Shown piece after piece: positions 47,297-57,710 of a stretch of DNA of 64,000 nt. Below the pieces are notes generated by a model. That model ran no database searches and was not told the origin of the DNA. It saw only the letters and a program-made list of their open reading frames with translations. Within the stretch, counting starts at the first letter, position 1. Each line of letters starts with the position of its first letter. Location of the stretch: assembly GCF_000143415.4 (NCBI RefSeq), contig NW_003314291.1:478006-542005 (forward strand), given 5' to 3'. The DNA comes from Selaginella moellendorffii (Eukaryota > Streptophyta > Lycopodiopsida > Selaginellales > Selaginellaceae). The translations under genes were made by a program, and so were the position numbers.

Positions 47297-47664
47297 TGTC
47301 AAGACCCCCAACAAGATCAAGACTGAAAAATGCAAAAGACAAAGAGAAAAGCTAATGGAAACGAAGAAAAGGCCTTAGACTGGTGTTGATTCAGATTGTG
47401 GAGAAATGGAACAAGGCTAACTTATATATACTATAGGTTGATGAAGCTCCACCACTCTTGGATCGAGGACGGCCTAAATATAGCTGAGGTTGAGGAGGCG
47501 CCACATCATCATCAGGAATGTGGCTCGAGACTCAGGAATTGGGAAGTGTCTCGAGAGTCAGGAATAGGGAAGTGTCTCGAGAGTCAGGAATAGAGAAGTG
47601 TCTCGAGAGTCAGGAATGTGGTCTGTAGGTCAGGAATGTGGCAAGAATTGGGGGATTCCTGACA
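47297..47664 (-). repeat. 5' LTR of the chromovirus (right copy)
   Basis: On the minus strand it carries TATATATAAG (47430-47421) and, beginning 29 bases later, CCACAATCTGAATCAA (47401-47386), the likely start of the transcript. Confidence 0.93.
47421..47430 (-). promoter_or_regulatory. TATA box of the chromovirus LTR
   Basis: TATATATAAG on the minus strand. A start site about 30 bases on would fall at 47398-47401, at the beginning of the 16-base block complementary to the primer site. Confidence 0.65.
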
Positions 47665-48985
47665 ATTTTTATCCAAGGTACTAATATATGGTTAGTAATA
47701 TTGTTCAATGAGTGAGTGATTGAAGGCAATTTATTATATTCTCTCCTTACGCTCCAAATACATCTTTGATTTAAACTTCAAAATCTCTAAACCTTCTCCA
47801 AACATCTTGACTTATATTTGCAAATATAATGCATTTTTTAGCAAACATATTAATGTAGTGTATAAGATCCCTATGCTACTCTACATGAAGTCTCAAACTA
47901 AAATCATTTAATAAGTATTCTTTTTGGATATGAGATCACATCTTAGTCCAATTTTTAGTTTGCCCTTTTTTAGTGTACACTTGGCACCACCAAATTTTGG
48001 CATAATTTGTGAGAAATGACTACATGTACACAACCTTTGTACAATTATTCATATCTACTACTATGAAATAGTTTTCCATATTGTATGCCTAATCTTTCAA
48101 AACCTGGTAGTCCAATATACTTTTGAAATTATGTGGTTTCAAGGGCTTGAATTTTGAAACTCATGCAATTGAGGGTGATTGGAAAACTTTATCGTCTTTA
48201 AAACTCAAAGAGGAGTCTGATTGTTTAAGTTTAGCTAATTTAATTACCTCAACTTCTTTCTTCCTCTTTTTGTTCTCTTTTTTTAATTTATGAATTTCCT
48301 TTTGCAACTTCTCAATTTCATGTCTTCAGCTATATACTACGGTGTCACAGCCTTAAGTTTTTCCTCTTTTAACTCAGTCTCAACTGCTTTTATAACATCT
48401 TTAACAAAAGTTTTCTCTTCTTGATTTGCTCATTTAAAAATTTCAGCATTATCAACATAATTCCATTTTGCCATCTCACTAGTTGTATACATACCTCTAT
48501 CAATAAACAAACATGCATACAATATTCTTACTAAATGGTGCAATCTAGCTAATCTTATATAAGTCACTTTAGATTTACTAAAAAAGCCTTTACTTATGCA
48601 ACTAAAGTCAGAAACTCTAACATTTGATAGGAATCATTGAGACAATTCTTTTAATAAGCACACATGAATTTGGAGTTGAACTTCAGACTTGTTACATTAT
48701 GAAATGAGGGTTTGGTACACACTTAATAGCCCCTACAAGTACCAGCTCTTTGTATCCAACTCTTATATACAAGATAGTGTTAGATGATTGTTTGATATAA
48801 TTTCAACATATTAGTGGCCTAACACGAGGAGGAGGGTACCCACCGACTAGAGCAATATGGAGCTTAGGTTTAAACCCAAGTTAGATATAGAACAAGGAGT
48901 AGCACAACCCAATGGGAGCTAAATTATATACTTTCAACCACTATCTTTACTATACATTTGGAACCCCTTATAATTTAATTTTTTC

Positions 48986-50570
48986 CAATTTATCAATTTA
49001 CCTCATCTAGTCAACCACCTTTGCCTCGGCCTCAGTTAAGTTCTCTTGCTAAAGTTTATTGTATCAGCTTTTACTTAATGCTACTTGGCTTCAACTACTC
49101 ACTACACGAGCAATATTGTCTTAACTATCCATCCATGGATTCTTAAACTCTTTTTTAATCCCCCTCCTTTGGTTAGATTGGACTTAAAATTTGATTACAC
49201 TCATTGCAAACACAAATAACTAAGTACACTAAACTTCCAAGTTCATAACATTCCTTAATATAACAAAATTTGTTCATGGGACCCTTTAAATCCCAAGCTT
49301 TGGGTGCCTCTTGTAGTTCAAGATCTTGTAGGGAAACACTATGGCAAGATACTTTTACTCCCCACCTTTATCCTAAAAGGAAGGCACAAGCTTTTAGGAA
49401 GGGGCAAAGACCAATGAACTTTATAATATTCAAGTGGGGCACCATTCCACTTGAGTTAAGAGTACTATAGTTAATTTCCCTTTTAGGAGTGGTTTTGAGC
49501 ATTTTTTTGATCTTTTCACCCACCAAATCCATATTCATTTCCACTAACCCTTAGTCCCAACATAAATTTAATTTGAAAGCATCACTAGAAAGTTTATTTA
49601 AAATGAACTCTTTATCATTTTAATTGTGATTTCGGGGGATCCTTTAGTCCATAACACCTCAAGGAATTGATTCTTTACAAGAAGTAATCTAGATACTTAA
49701 TTTAAATATAGGTCATAGATGTCTATTCTTGTGCATAACAAGTTTAGTTCAAATCTTATGAGTAAAGATTTGATATTCAATTTCAGGCCGCGAGTTAGAC
49801 CCCGCTAAAAGGAATCAACTTTTTTACTATCCTTAAAATAATGGGAAATCAAAGTGTATTATTCAAACTCTTAAACAATATCTTTAATGTATTATTTCTC
49901 ATCAATAAGATGATTTAGTGGATCAACTTGAGATTGGACCAAATTAGAGCTTCTATAAAAGTAAAGTTTTAAGGAGATTGTTTAACACTATTCTCCATTG
50001 TTTCATTATTTTGTTAGTGAAACAAACAAAGAGATTGAAATCTTGAAGACTCTTTTCAAAAATGGTGGAGAACCAAGAAAGAGGCATTCTAATAAAGAGA
50101 AATCTGATCAATTCTACACAAAAAGTTAAAATAAAATATTAGCCAAGTTGCATGGTGATTTAAAGCTTGAGTTGGCTAAGGAAGCCAGAAAACTCAAACC
50201 ACATACTATCAAACTTTTATGATACATCAGAACCAAAATGCCATTGTCAGAATAATTTACTAAAGTTACAAATGAAATGCTCTATTAGATTGCTTTAATA
50301 TTTGATATGACTTCTATAGAGTATCAAGCTATGACTAGAGCTGAAAAAGAGGATTTGGCAAAACCATTAATATAAGTGTTTAAACAGAACTCATCAGTGA
50401 GAGAAATATGCAAACTATAAACATGTTTATAATTATTGATCAATTAGATTATTCAATAATATTAAATACATTATTATACCACATGTAATATGCAACAAAC
50501 TACAAATGTAAAGCTTAACCAATAGGTATATCTCCGTACTACTGCATTGTACTATGTCTGAAGGCAGAAC
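48986..50570. other. AT-rich region, unassigned
   Basis: No gene recognised. A decayed plus-strand stretch near 50110-50370 (KILAKLHGDLKLELAKEARK, then FDMTSIEYQAMTRAEKEDLA) looks once-coding, with stops between the pieces; it may come from another retroelement. Confidence 0.35.
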
Positions 50571-50574
50571 AGCC

Positions 50575-50675
50575 TGGGATCCTGGAGTTTTTCAGATGTA
50601 ACAATTGGAAGATGTAAGATCAGCCAGGAAATGGAACGTGCAGACGTGCTTACAGTCCCAACTTCATTAGGTTCT
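50575..50675 (+). pseudogene. MCC-beta fragment (exon 10 end and exon 8 piece)
   Basis: GGAGTTTTTCAGATGTAAC matches the end of the MCC-beta gene (39889-39907) with one change. GGACGTGCTTACAGTCCCAACTTC-like sequence at about 50640-50663 matches exon 8. The exon order is reversed relative to the gene, so it is a scrambled piece. Confidence 0.75.
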
Positions 50676-51120
50676 TCCCCGATCTTCCCTCTTGCAGGCC
50701 GGCAGCCCCGTCGTAAGTTGACAAGGCAAGCGGAATAACTATTCGGGCTCTTCCTGGATACCTATCCTAATTATCCCGGTTCAGCCACGAAGAATATGCG
50801 CAACTATGTGACGCTTGCGTGGGAAAGCCTGTTTTTGCTCCACCAACTACTCTGCAACACTTATGGCACAGCTATCGAAGCATTTTGCTGGGAAATTGGA
50901 GCTCCAGGGCCAGCCGATCAGGTCTGCGTTGCTGAGGATGTGTCACATGCCCCATATCTTCCCCGAACCCGAGTGTTGTTCTGGAAGTTTTATAGACAAA
51001 TTCGAAAAACTTTACTCGTGAAACTCACTTCTCCACAATTCGCGCAATTACAGGCCCTCGACAGTGGCCCAAGCTGGACAAACTCAGTGCTGTCGAGCCA
51101 GCAATTCTCGTACTGCTTCC
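50676..51120. other. Unassigned sequence between MCC-beta fragments
   Basis: A 142-codon plus frame runs from 50796 to 51224, but only its last 35 codons are recognisable (the MCC-beta exon 6 fragment). The rest is GC-richer and could be other captured exon sequence; no domain was identified. Confidence 0.3.
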
Positions 51121-51124
51121 AGGA

Positions 51125-51245
51125 TTTGTTTGGACAGTCGGTTGGGATTCTTTTCACGGAGTCAGCCTTGCAAGGGACTCACTTCATTCGGAGCTCTGTG
51201 CTCAACTCCACATACTATCACTGACTTCATGGTTCGTATTATCCA
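51125..51245 (+). pseudogene. MCC-beta exon 6 fragment, copy 1
   Basis: GACAGTCGGTTGGGATTCT then TTTCACGGAGTCAGCCTTG follow exon 6 (39074-39130) with a deletion of about 17 bases between them. The match goes on through the end of the exon and into the intron (GACTTCATGGTTCGTAT), so the source was genomic DNA, not mRNA. Confidence 0.85.
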
Positions 51246-51777
51246 TATCTTGTGATTTGGTTTGCCCACTGGAAGAATGAACAATAGCAAATTTCCAAAC
51301 TTCCAAATTTCCAAGAGTCAAGCCTAGAACTAGTCTTTACGATTCTGAACTTCTTGGCTTGCATGATTAAAATTTCTCTCGTGTGTAAAAGGCTATCACT
51401 GCGCTGAAGAAACGAGCCCAGCTCCTCAAGTATGGAGGAGAGAAGCGCCAAATTTTTGCCCATTCCGGCTCAATAAATCGAAAGATCTCTCCACCACATT
51501 TTTTTGTTGGAGTGAGTAGCGACAAACTTTTTCCAGGATGGATTTGTCTCTAAGCTGCGAATGAATTAGCTTTTCTTACGCAGGTATAAAGCAGTGGTAT
51601 CATAGAGAGCGCCTGAATCGGACGGTGACACGAAGATGGCAACGTGCTTTTAAGCGAATACGAGAGGACGATCTTTCTAAAAAGAAAGTAGAAAGTCAAG
51701 CTGCGCCAAAAACTAGGAGAAAGTCGTGAGATCCAGCAACAAGCAGTGAAGATCAACAGCAAAAGAAACTAAAGAAC

Positions 51778-52848
51778 TTAACACGAGAACCACACAAGCT
51801 CCACTTGTCCTCGAGCTCCGCTCAAAACATCAGAGGCACCAGGAGCTGCCCTCAACACATCCGGCGCATCAACCTCTGACCAGCTCCTGGAATCAACTCC
51901 ATAGTGCACAATGCGCGACTTGGCCACCAGCCATACACTGTCCTTCCCATCGGTGCATGTCAACTTTTCCCGCAGTGACGGATCACGAAGCTCCTCGTCA
52001 GAGTACGACACAGCCTCCCACTTCTCTCCCCGCGCCTCAGCGACAACCAGCCCCATCTCTTCCATGTCTTCGCTCACCAGCAGAAGTCGGTCCCGATCCA
52101 GCTGCAGGAAGCACCAGCTATAAAGTCCCAGCTCCAACTCGTTGGCATCAACCTGGAAAACCCGCCAGGAACCATCCCACACGTTGTATCTCGCGATCCT
52201 CGAGGCCCTCGGGCAAAACTGTACCACCTCACCGTGATCCAGCATCGGAGAGAAGGCCTTCCCTTTGACAGTAGCCGATACATCTGGGCAGTCTTTGCGC
52301 CTGGACCACTCGCCACACGCCGAGTCGTAGATGTGCATCGAGAGCGAGGGCCTGTCGAACCTAGGGGGCCTGTTGAAGCTAGCAATGCAAAACTCTGGCG
52401 TCGATCGATCCCTCTCGCGGCTGTACACCACCATGCTAGTTCCATTGCTGACCACCGGCGGCAAAGGGACTCTCACCGGTGAGGAGTTGAGATCACTGTA
52501 GCGCCACACGAAGATGGAGTTTGGGCGCTGGAACTCCACAACGGTGGCCAGGCAGAGCAAGCCGGCGTCGCTGCTGACAATCCTCATGCCCTCCGGGAGC
52601 GTCTGGAAGTGACGCCACTGGCCGCTGCAAGGGGAGTTCTCCACCGGCTTGACGAAGAGGGACGAGCACCAGGCAATGCGGAGGCAGAGGAGAGGGATGC
52701 AGGCGTGGGAGCGCGCGTACCCTTTACGGAAGCTGGGATCGTCGATTGTTCGTTGCCAATCACGGCACACGCACCTCGCCTGGCACAGATCGATTGCAGA
52801 AAGCCTGAAGAAGACGAGCTCCACACATTCACCGCTGCCTCCTTGCAT
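51778..52848 (-). CDS. F-box protein, intronless
   Basis: 356 residues. The start chosen is the ATG at 52848 (MQGGSGECVELVFFRLSAID), because upstream codons of the longer frame overlap the antisense of an MCC-beta fragment. The F-box occupies about residues 8-45 (LVFFRLSAIDLCQARCVCRD, then WQRTIDDPSFRKGYARSH), which would bind SKP1 in an SCF ubiquitin ligase. The rest (residues 80-356) has repeated W/Y-containing strands (WRHFQTLPEG, YNVWDGSWRVFQVD, RSWSEVDAPD), a beta-propeller-like pattern common in plant F-box proteins, but no clear Kelch signature. No introns and an intact frame suggest either a functional gene or a recent retrocopy. MCC-beta fragments lie on both sides. Confidence 0.8.
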   Translation of the reverse strand: MQGGSGECVELVFFRLSAIDLCQARCVCRDWQRTIDDPSFRKGYARSHACIPLLCLRIAWCSSLFVKPVENSPCSGQWRHFQTLPEGMRIVSSDAGLLCLATVVEFQRPNSIFVWRYSDLNSSPVRVPLPPVVSNGTSMVVYSRERDRSTPEFCIASFNRPPRFDRPSLSMHIYDSACGEWSRRKDCPDVSATVKGKAFSPMLDHGEVVQFCPRASRIARYNVWDGSWRVFQVDANELELGLYSWCFLQLDRDRLLLVSEDMEEMGLVVAEARGEKWEAVSYSDEELRDPSLREKLTCTDGKDSVWLVAKSRIVHYGVDSRSWSEVDAPDVLRAAPGASDVLSGARGQVELVWFSC

Positions 52849-52884
52849 CCTGTGTGCCCAAGTTTGCTCTAGGTGTTTCGTCAA

Positions 52885-52987
52885 TAGCTTGCCTGTTGGG
52901 ATTCTGGTAAAAAATGGAATTATTTCCACGGAATCAGCCTTGGAAGGTGTTCACTTCATTCAGCTCTGCAACGCCACTGTTTCTCCT
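52885..52987 (+). pseudogene. MCC-beta exon 6 fragment, copy 2
   Basis: CTGTTGGGATTCTGG, then CACGGAATCAGCCTTGGAAG and CACTTCATTCAGCTCTG follow exon 6 in order. Unlike copy 1 it keeps the central AATGGAATT block, so the two copies decayed separately. It lies within 40-140 bp of the F-box start, in the F-box gene's probable promoter. Confidence 0.85.
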
Positions 52988-54099
52988 TGAAAAAAATTTC
53001 TCACCAAGAAAACCACCGAGATCCTCTGCGGACACCAGACACGTTTTACAATTATTACATGTACACTTGTTGACACCACGCTTATTTTTATTTTGCTTAT
53101 GCAAAAAATTATAAATAATATAATTACAGATTATAATGAATCAAGTATAGGGAGGTATAGTATAGCTGGGAAGTGTACTGATATGCTACAAGATAAATTC
53201 ATTCATTCCTTCATTCATATTTTATTTATATGATCTTACGAGGGATTTAAATAAGCTTTACAAATGATTTTCTCCAGTGTTTGGCAGCCAATATCTGTCT
53301 CCACCTCTAGTGTGTCTAGTATCACCCGAATCTCTTCCTCTTCCTCACTGTTACCCTTTGGGTAATGGTTGATGTAGTGGAGTTGCAAGTGTAAATTACT
53401 AGAGCTTGACATATGAAGTCCATCTCTTGTAAGAATTTATATAGTTGGATTGTCCATTTTGTACTACCAACAATGACATGGTTAGCCTAAGGGATTGTTT
53501 ATATGTCAGACAATTGTTGACAACATGGTTCACATCCTCCACCTTTTCAAGACAAGTAGCTCACAAATCAATGTTTGGATGCAAATGTTTTTCAAATGCA
53601 TAAGTATGCATTGGCATGCATGCCATGTTTGCATAGTTTTGTACACATTAGTGCCATATAAGAATTTTTATTGCATCTCAGACAAGTCTGAATCAAATGC
53701 ACACCCTAATTCTAAAAATGGGGGTCTCATTATACTTTTCCTCTCTAAATAGACACCAAAGTTATAAGCTTGTCACCTTTCTCTTTAGCTTTTGTTTCTT
53801 ACCTCATAGAGGAAACTTGCACTATTAATTAGATTAATAAATAATAAGCACTACTATTAAACAAACCAAGCATTAGTATGCACTAAATCATTTTTAATTG
53901 TGGATGGAGAGAGCAATGTCATTTAGAGCAATTGGAATCATCTAGAAAGCTAAAAGGATTCAGAGTTCTTCGTCTATCACTCAATTACACACCTCATTGC
54001 TGCTGTACTTCTATTTGAACAACAGGGCTGAAGAAGACGGTCGCATTGTAAATGAGATATGAGGAATGCTAGGTGAAGTTCAGCACCTGGAAATCAAAG
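52988..54099. other. AT-rich intergenic sequence
   Basis: No gene recognised; short frames only. Confidence 0.4.
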
Positions 54100-54495
54100 T
54101 TAAGTCCCATGACGCTGCAAACATTCGAAAACTAGCTTGAGAAAAGAAAGCAAAACGTAAAATCGAGGAATAGGAATAGTTTTCTTCCAGCGGTGATCAA
54201 TGCGTACCTCTTTGGCCGACAATTGAGCAGCACTTGCGGATAGAAGCTGATCAACCACACTGAGAACGCAAACCATCCAAGAAGTTGATAGATCACGTAG
54301 ATTGCCAAGACGTCGTGCTGTTGAAAGCTGGAGTGAACCGATTGTGAAGTGCGCCACTCCTAGAGTCACAAGGTGAAAGTTTTTCATTTGCTCCCAGATT
54401 CGTATTTCTGTGTGCTGAAGGTGAGAAGCTCTCCCGATAGTGAGGCTGTCTGCATGCAATCTGGTGGTGGAGAAGTGTCCATCTTGTAAGTGCAT
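54100..54495 (-). CDS. Unassigned 131-codon open frame
   Basis: A minus-strand frame without a recognised domain (contains RIWEQMKNFHLVTLGVAHFT and SWMVCVLSVVDQLLSASAAQ). It starts just past the last TBCD-like exon and might be decayed or replaced downstream sequence of that pseudogene. No splice signals could be fixed. Confidence 0.25.
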   Translation of the reverse strand: MHLQDGHFSTTRLHADSLTIGRASHLQHTEIRIWEQMKNFHLVTLGVAHFTIGSLQLSTARRLGNLRDLSTSWMVCVLSVVDQLLSASAAQLSAKEVRIDHRWKKTIPIPRFYVLLSFLKLVFECLQRHGT

Positions 54496-54519
54496 TTATT
54501 TATTTCGAATTGGAGACTG

Positions 54520-55438
54520 ATTTGAGTTCCTTCTCTTTCTAACAGCCACCATGAAGTTGCAGCCATCCTCGTCCTGTTCAGCGGTGGGGGCAGAGGCATC
54601 GTCAGGCAACACGTTGCTTGTTTTCTCCAGATTTTGGAAAAGAGACTTCATGCCAAGCTGCAAAAGATAGACAGAAGTAAAATCTGATTGCATATAACTT
54701 GTCACGAACCATGTATCTCCAAGCCGCTAGCTTCGGAGGCAAATACATTAGGCTGATGCACTGACTAAGCTTGATGAGAAGCTTCCGTAGCAAAGGACTG
54801 GGAGTTGCAACGGGCGAGTCAGATAGCGTACTCACTTCCTTCCATGGAACAGGTGCAATTTCCAGAAGAATGCTACGATCCCCGACCTGCGTAGAATGCG
54901 TTAACGCAGGGGACATCTCAACTTAAAAATTCTAGCCTGTGCATTGACAGTACCAGGGATAAGAAAAAACTCCAGTAGAGCTGCCTTGGGGTGTTTTCAG
55001 TGCATCGTGTGACCAGGCCATGAATGCGCCGAGAAGAACTCAAGCTAATTAAGATCATTTACAAGAACTTATTCGTACCCGAGAAGATGAGAATGAATAT
55101 CTGGCTGCGTCAAAAGTCCGGACAGAACGACTCCGGCCATTTCGCAAACAGGACCAGAGCATGACAAGAACTGCTTGCAGAAGTTCAGCATTCTCTCGAC
55201 GAGAGGTGACGAAGATGCTGTGCTCGTTGTCAAGTAGCCCAAGGCAGTGAGGGCAACTGTATACTTCGAGTTCTGATGGCTGGTGAGGGAAGAACTTGAC
55301 CACGGTCTTGTAGCCACACACCGTGATGAGCTTGTGAATGACACAAGTCGGCATCTTGGATGTTCTCAAGCTGCTAAGAACTTTCATGAGAGAAATCACT
55401 TCCAAATGTGGCTTCCAAATGTTGTCTATAAAAGTCAC
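54520..55438 (-). pseudogene. Tubulin-folding cofactor D (TBCD) pseudogene, N-terminal part
   Basis: Cofactor D is a HEAT-repeat chaperone that assembles alpha/beta-tubulin. On the minus strand, CGYKTVVKFFPHQPSELE (about 55310-55260) matches the family's N-terminal GYK.VVKFFPH motif. After a frame change come LVERMLNFCKQFLSCSGPVC and EMAGVVLSGLLTQPDIHSH (to about 55075). The next exon (about 54892-54715) has SPLLRKLLIKLSQCISLMYL and PPKLAAWRY, the PLLRKL..KL......LPP+...WRY signature. A further exon (54660-54537) has LGMKSLFQNLEKTSN and the acidic EQDEDG. The segment between SELE and the next block is shortened and out of frame, the first exon is missing, and the large C-terminal part (about two thirds of an intact 1200-residue protein) is absent. 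Confidence 0.75.
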
Positions 55439-55439
55439 T

Positions 55440-55853
55440 CACTGATCGTTCACAACAAGATCTTACAATACTTTGCGCAATTTTGTATATGCCAAACTCC
55501 ACAGCTCCACGAATCGTGGGTTAAATTGAATCATTCAAAAAAATAATAGATGACATGGCTGCATATGTGGCATGTCCCAAACGTGACTATGTACACTTTT
55601 TTCTAACGTTGGGAATTTTTTAGTTTTAGATTGCACAACATGAGTTTAGTTTGTTTTTCATTCCCTGAAGGCTAAACTCTAGTCAATGAAAATTGCATGA
55701 TTTAAAATATCCGAAAATATTCAAAAAATTTATAAGTAATATGAGATAATGGATTAAATATTTTTTTCTAAATATTAATTCATTTTAGATTCATTGAGAC
55801 TCATTAATTTAAATAGATTGCCTTGAACTTTGTTTATGTTTTAGGGCTCGACA
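55440..55853. other. Spacer and leader of the LUC7-like gene
   Basis: AT-rich, no open frame of note; the divergent arrangement means it also covers the region upstream of the TBCD pseudogene. Confidence 0.4.
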
Positions 55854-57710
55854 ATGGATTCCTTCCGGAAGCAGCTGGACGCCCTCATGGGCGCCAATCG
55901 CAACGGCGATGTCCAGGAAGTGCAGCGCAAGTTCTCCGATCGGGATGTCTGTCGCCTCTACCTTGCTGGCCTCTGTCCTCACGATCTCTTCCAGCTCACG
56001 GTAATCATCGATTAGAATCCACAGCGCTAGATGTTATTGCATCTGGTTTTCCACAGAGAATGGATTTAGGCGTCTGCCCAAAGATCCATTCCTTGCAACT
56101 GCGAAAAGAGTGAGTAGATTAATTTTTTCTCTCTCGTTTTTTCCTCATTACGATGTGTTCTCAGGTATAACGAGCAGACCAAGCAGTGTTATAATAGAGA
56201 GCTGGAAGAATGCTTGGAGAAACACGTTTTGGAGTGTGACAGGAAGATCCAGCGTGCTTTGAAGCGAATAGAAGAGGATGATGTGAATGCTGCTACTGCT
56301 ATTGCAGTGTCGGAGGTGACCAGGGTGAGCGTTGATCGTCTTTGTTGGTTTCAGAGTTTCATCTTCGCTAATCACTTTCGCAGTCCTCGGAAGCACTCGA
56401 ATACACAAGACAGATCAAAGAGAAGCTTAGAATCGCCGAAAATCTAGGTGAGAGTTGATGATCCTGGGGATGCTAGCTAACATTTTTCTTCCATTTTAGA
56501 GCTGGAGGGGAAAACCGATGATAAAATCAGAGTGATGGGAGAAGTGGAGGCGCTTAGATCCACGAGAGCAGACAGACAAGTATGCTTTCTTCCTTCTTTC
56601 AAAATTTTGTTTTCCTTTTGAATGTCATTGTTTTTATTCTCAGGCTCTATCTCTTCTAGAAGCGTTCAACAAGGACAGAGCTTTACTTTTGCAAGGAAAT
56701 GCGCCTCCACTGGCTCCTCTTCCATATATGCCTTTTCCTCCCGATGCAAGGACCCAGGATATGATCAAGGAGAAGCTGAACAAGGCAGAAGTGTTGGGTA
56801 AATATATTTCGTTTAGAGATTGTTGTGTTTTCCTCACTGGTTTTGATGCGATCTAGGTGAGCAAGGCTTGGTGGATGAAGCGCAAAAGGCCCTGGAAGAG
56901 GCAGAAGCGTTGAAAAAGGTACCACTTGCGAGAATATTTGTAATAAGTGTCAGGCTAAGAATCTGATGTGCCGCACAGCTTGTCTCGAGGTATGATATGG
57001 CTCCGGACCCAAACAAGGTGCTTCAACAGGACGCACGAGCTGTTCGTATATTGATACTCCTAACTTGTGTGGTTATGCTAATCCGTGATAGTTTACAGAC
57101 TGATCAGAAGCTACGTGTTTGTGATATATGTGGAGCATATCTTAGCATCTACGACAGGTACTGTAGTTTGATGTGGTATTCTTGTCAAAATCTCATTTCA
57201 TGTCATGCAGTGATCGACGGCTCGCTGATCATTTTGGTGGAAAGCTTCACCTCGGATACATGCGCATCCGCGAAAAGCTCGGCGAACTTCGGGTAATCTT
57301 CCGGATGATTGCTAGTAGCTCGGCCTTTCAACTTTAACTGCAGGAGGAAAAAGAAAAGGCGCGGAAACTTGCAGAAGAAAAGTAGGAGTGTAGTTTTGGC
57401 GTCTCGAGGCTGAGCTTAACCGTGTGTGCTTGTGGAGCAGGGCTCGAGAACGGGCTCTGGCAAGCAAGGAGCCCGACGAGAGAGAAAATGATCGCAGAGA
57501 ACGCAGGGAGAGATCTTACCGTGACAGAGAAAGAGAAAGAGATAGAGATAGAGGATACATGAGGGAGCGTGGTCGCAGGAGGTAAGTTCTCGTTTGCTTT
57601 CTTGTGCTAAGTTTTGGTTCTACAGATCAAGGTCTCCTTCTCGCGAGCGTATAAGGGAGAGGTCGAGAGATCTTTCACCCCGCGACGTCCGTAGAAGTCA
57701 TTGGTGGTAA
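55854..57710 (+). CDS. LUC7L: LUC7-like protein, U1 snRNP-associated splicing factor
   Basis: 395 residues in 13 exons with all GT-AG introns of 45-75 nt (exon 1 55854-56000; last exon 57626-57710, TAA). It binds the U1 snRNP and helps choose 5' splice sites. N-terminus MDSFRKQLDALMGANRNGD is the family hallmark. The first zinc finger uses CRLYLAGLCPHDLF...LGVCPKIHS (CCCH type, residues 33-60). A coiled coil with LEGKTDDKIRVMGEVEAL follows in the middle. The second zinc finger is VCDICGAYLSIYDSDRRLAD then HFGGKLHLGY (C2H2 type, residues about 250-280). The tail is an RE/RS-rich domain (RERRERSYRDRERERE, then RSRSPSRERIRERSRDLSP). Length fits the family. Confidence 0.95.

Larger units (their letters stand above)
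42098..47664 (-). mobile_element. Chromovirus (Ty3/gypsy with chromodomain), TSD ATTTT, recently inserted
   Basis: LTRs at 42098-42483 (386 bp) and 47297-47664 (368 bp) begin TGTCAAGACCCCC and end GATTCCTGACA. They differ by a few transitions and one 18-bp copy-number change. ATTTT lies on both outer sides (42093-42097 and 47665-47669). A polypurine tract GAGGAGGGGGTGC abuts the LTR at 42484-42496 on the minus strand. Coding order on the minus strand is gag with CCHC knuckle, protease, RT, RNase H, integrase, chromodomain. Two in-frame TAG codons and a 2-base loss in RT make this copy defective. It sits between the gag and protease parts of the older gypsy element. Confidence 0.95.
40560..48985 (-). 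mobile_element. Old Ty3/gypsy element (minus orientation) split by the chromovirus
   Basis: LTR pieces at about 40560-40860 and 48650-48985 share CTAGAG.AATATGGA.TT.GG.TTA.ACCCAAGTTA-type sequence in the same orientation. On the minus strand gag remains at about 48420-47670: a coiled-coil stretch, then FKPLKPHNFKSILDYQVLKD, NMENYFIVVDMN and AKIWWCQVYTKKGQTKNW. Protease-like sequence and the start of RT remain at about 41660-40880, including SKLPTNALCHLNIKEMNKLK and KGYIQLNKSFYGVPILF. The rest of RT, RNase H and integrase are deleted, so RT runs almost straight into the LTR fragment. All frames are broken. Ends are approximate. Confidence 0.7.
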
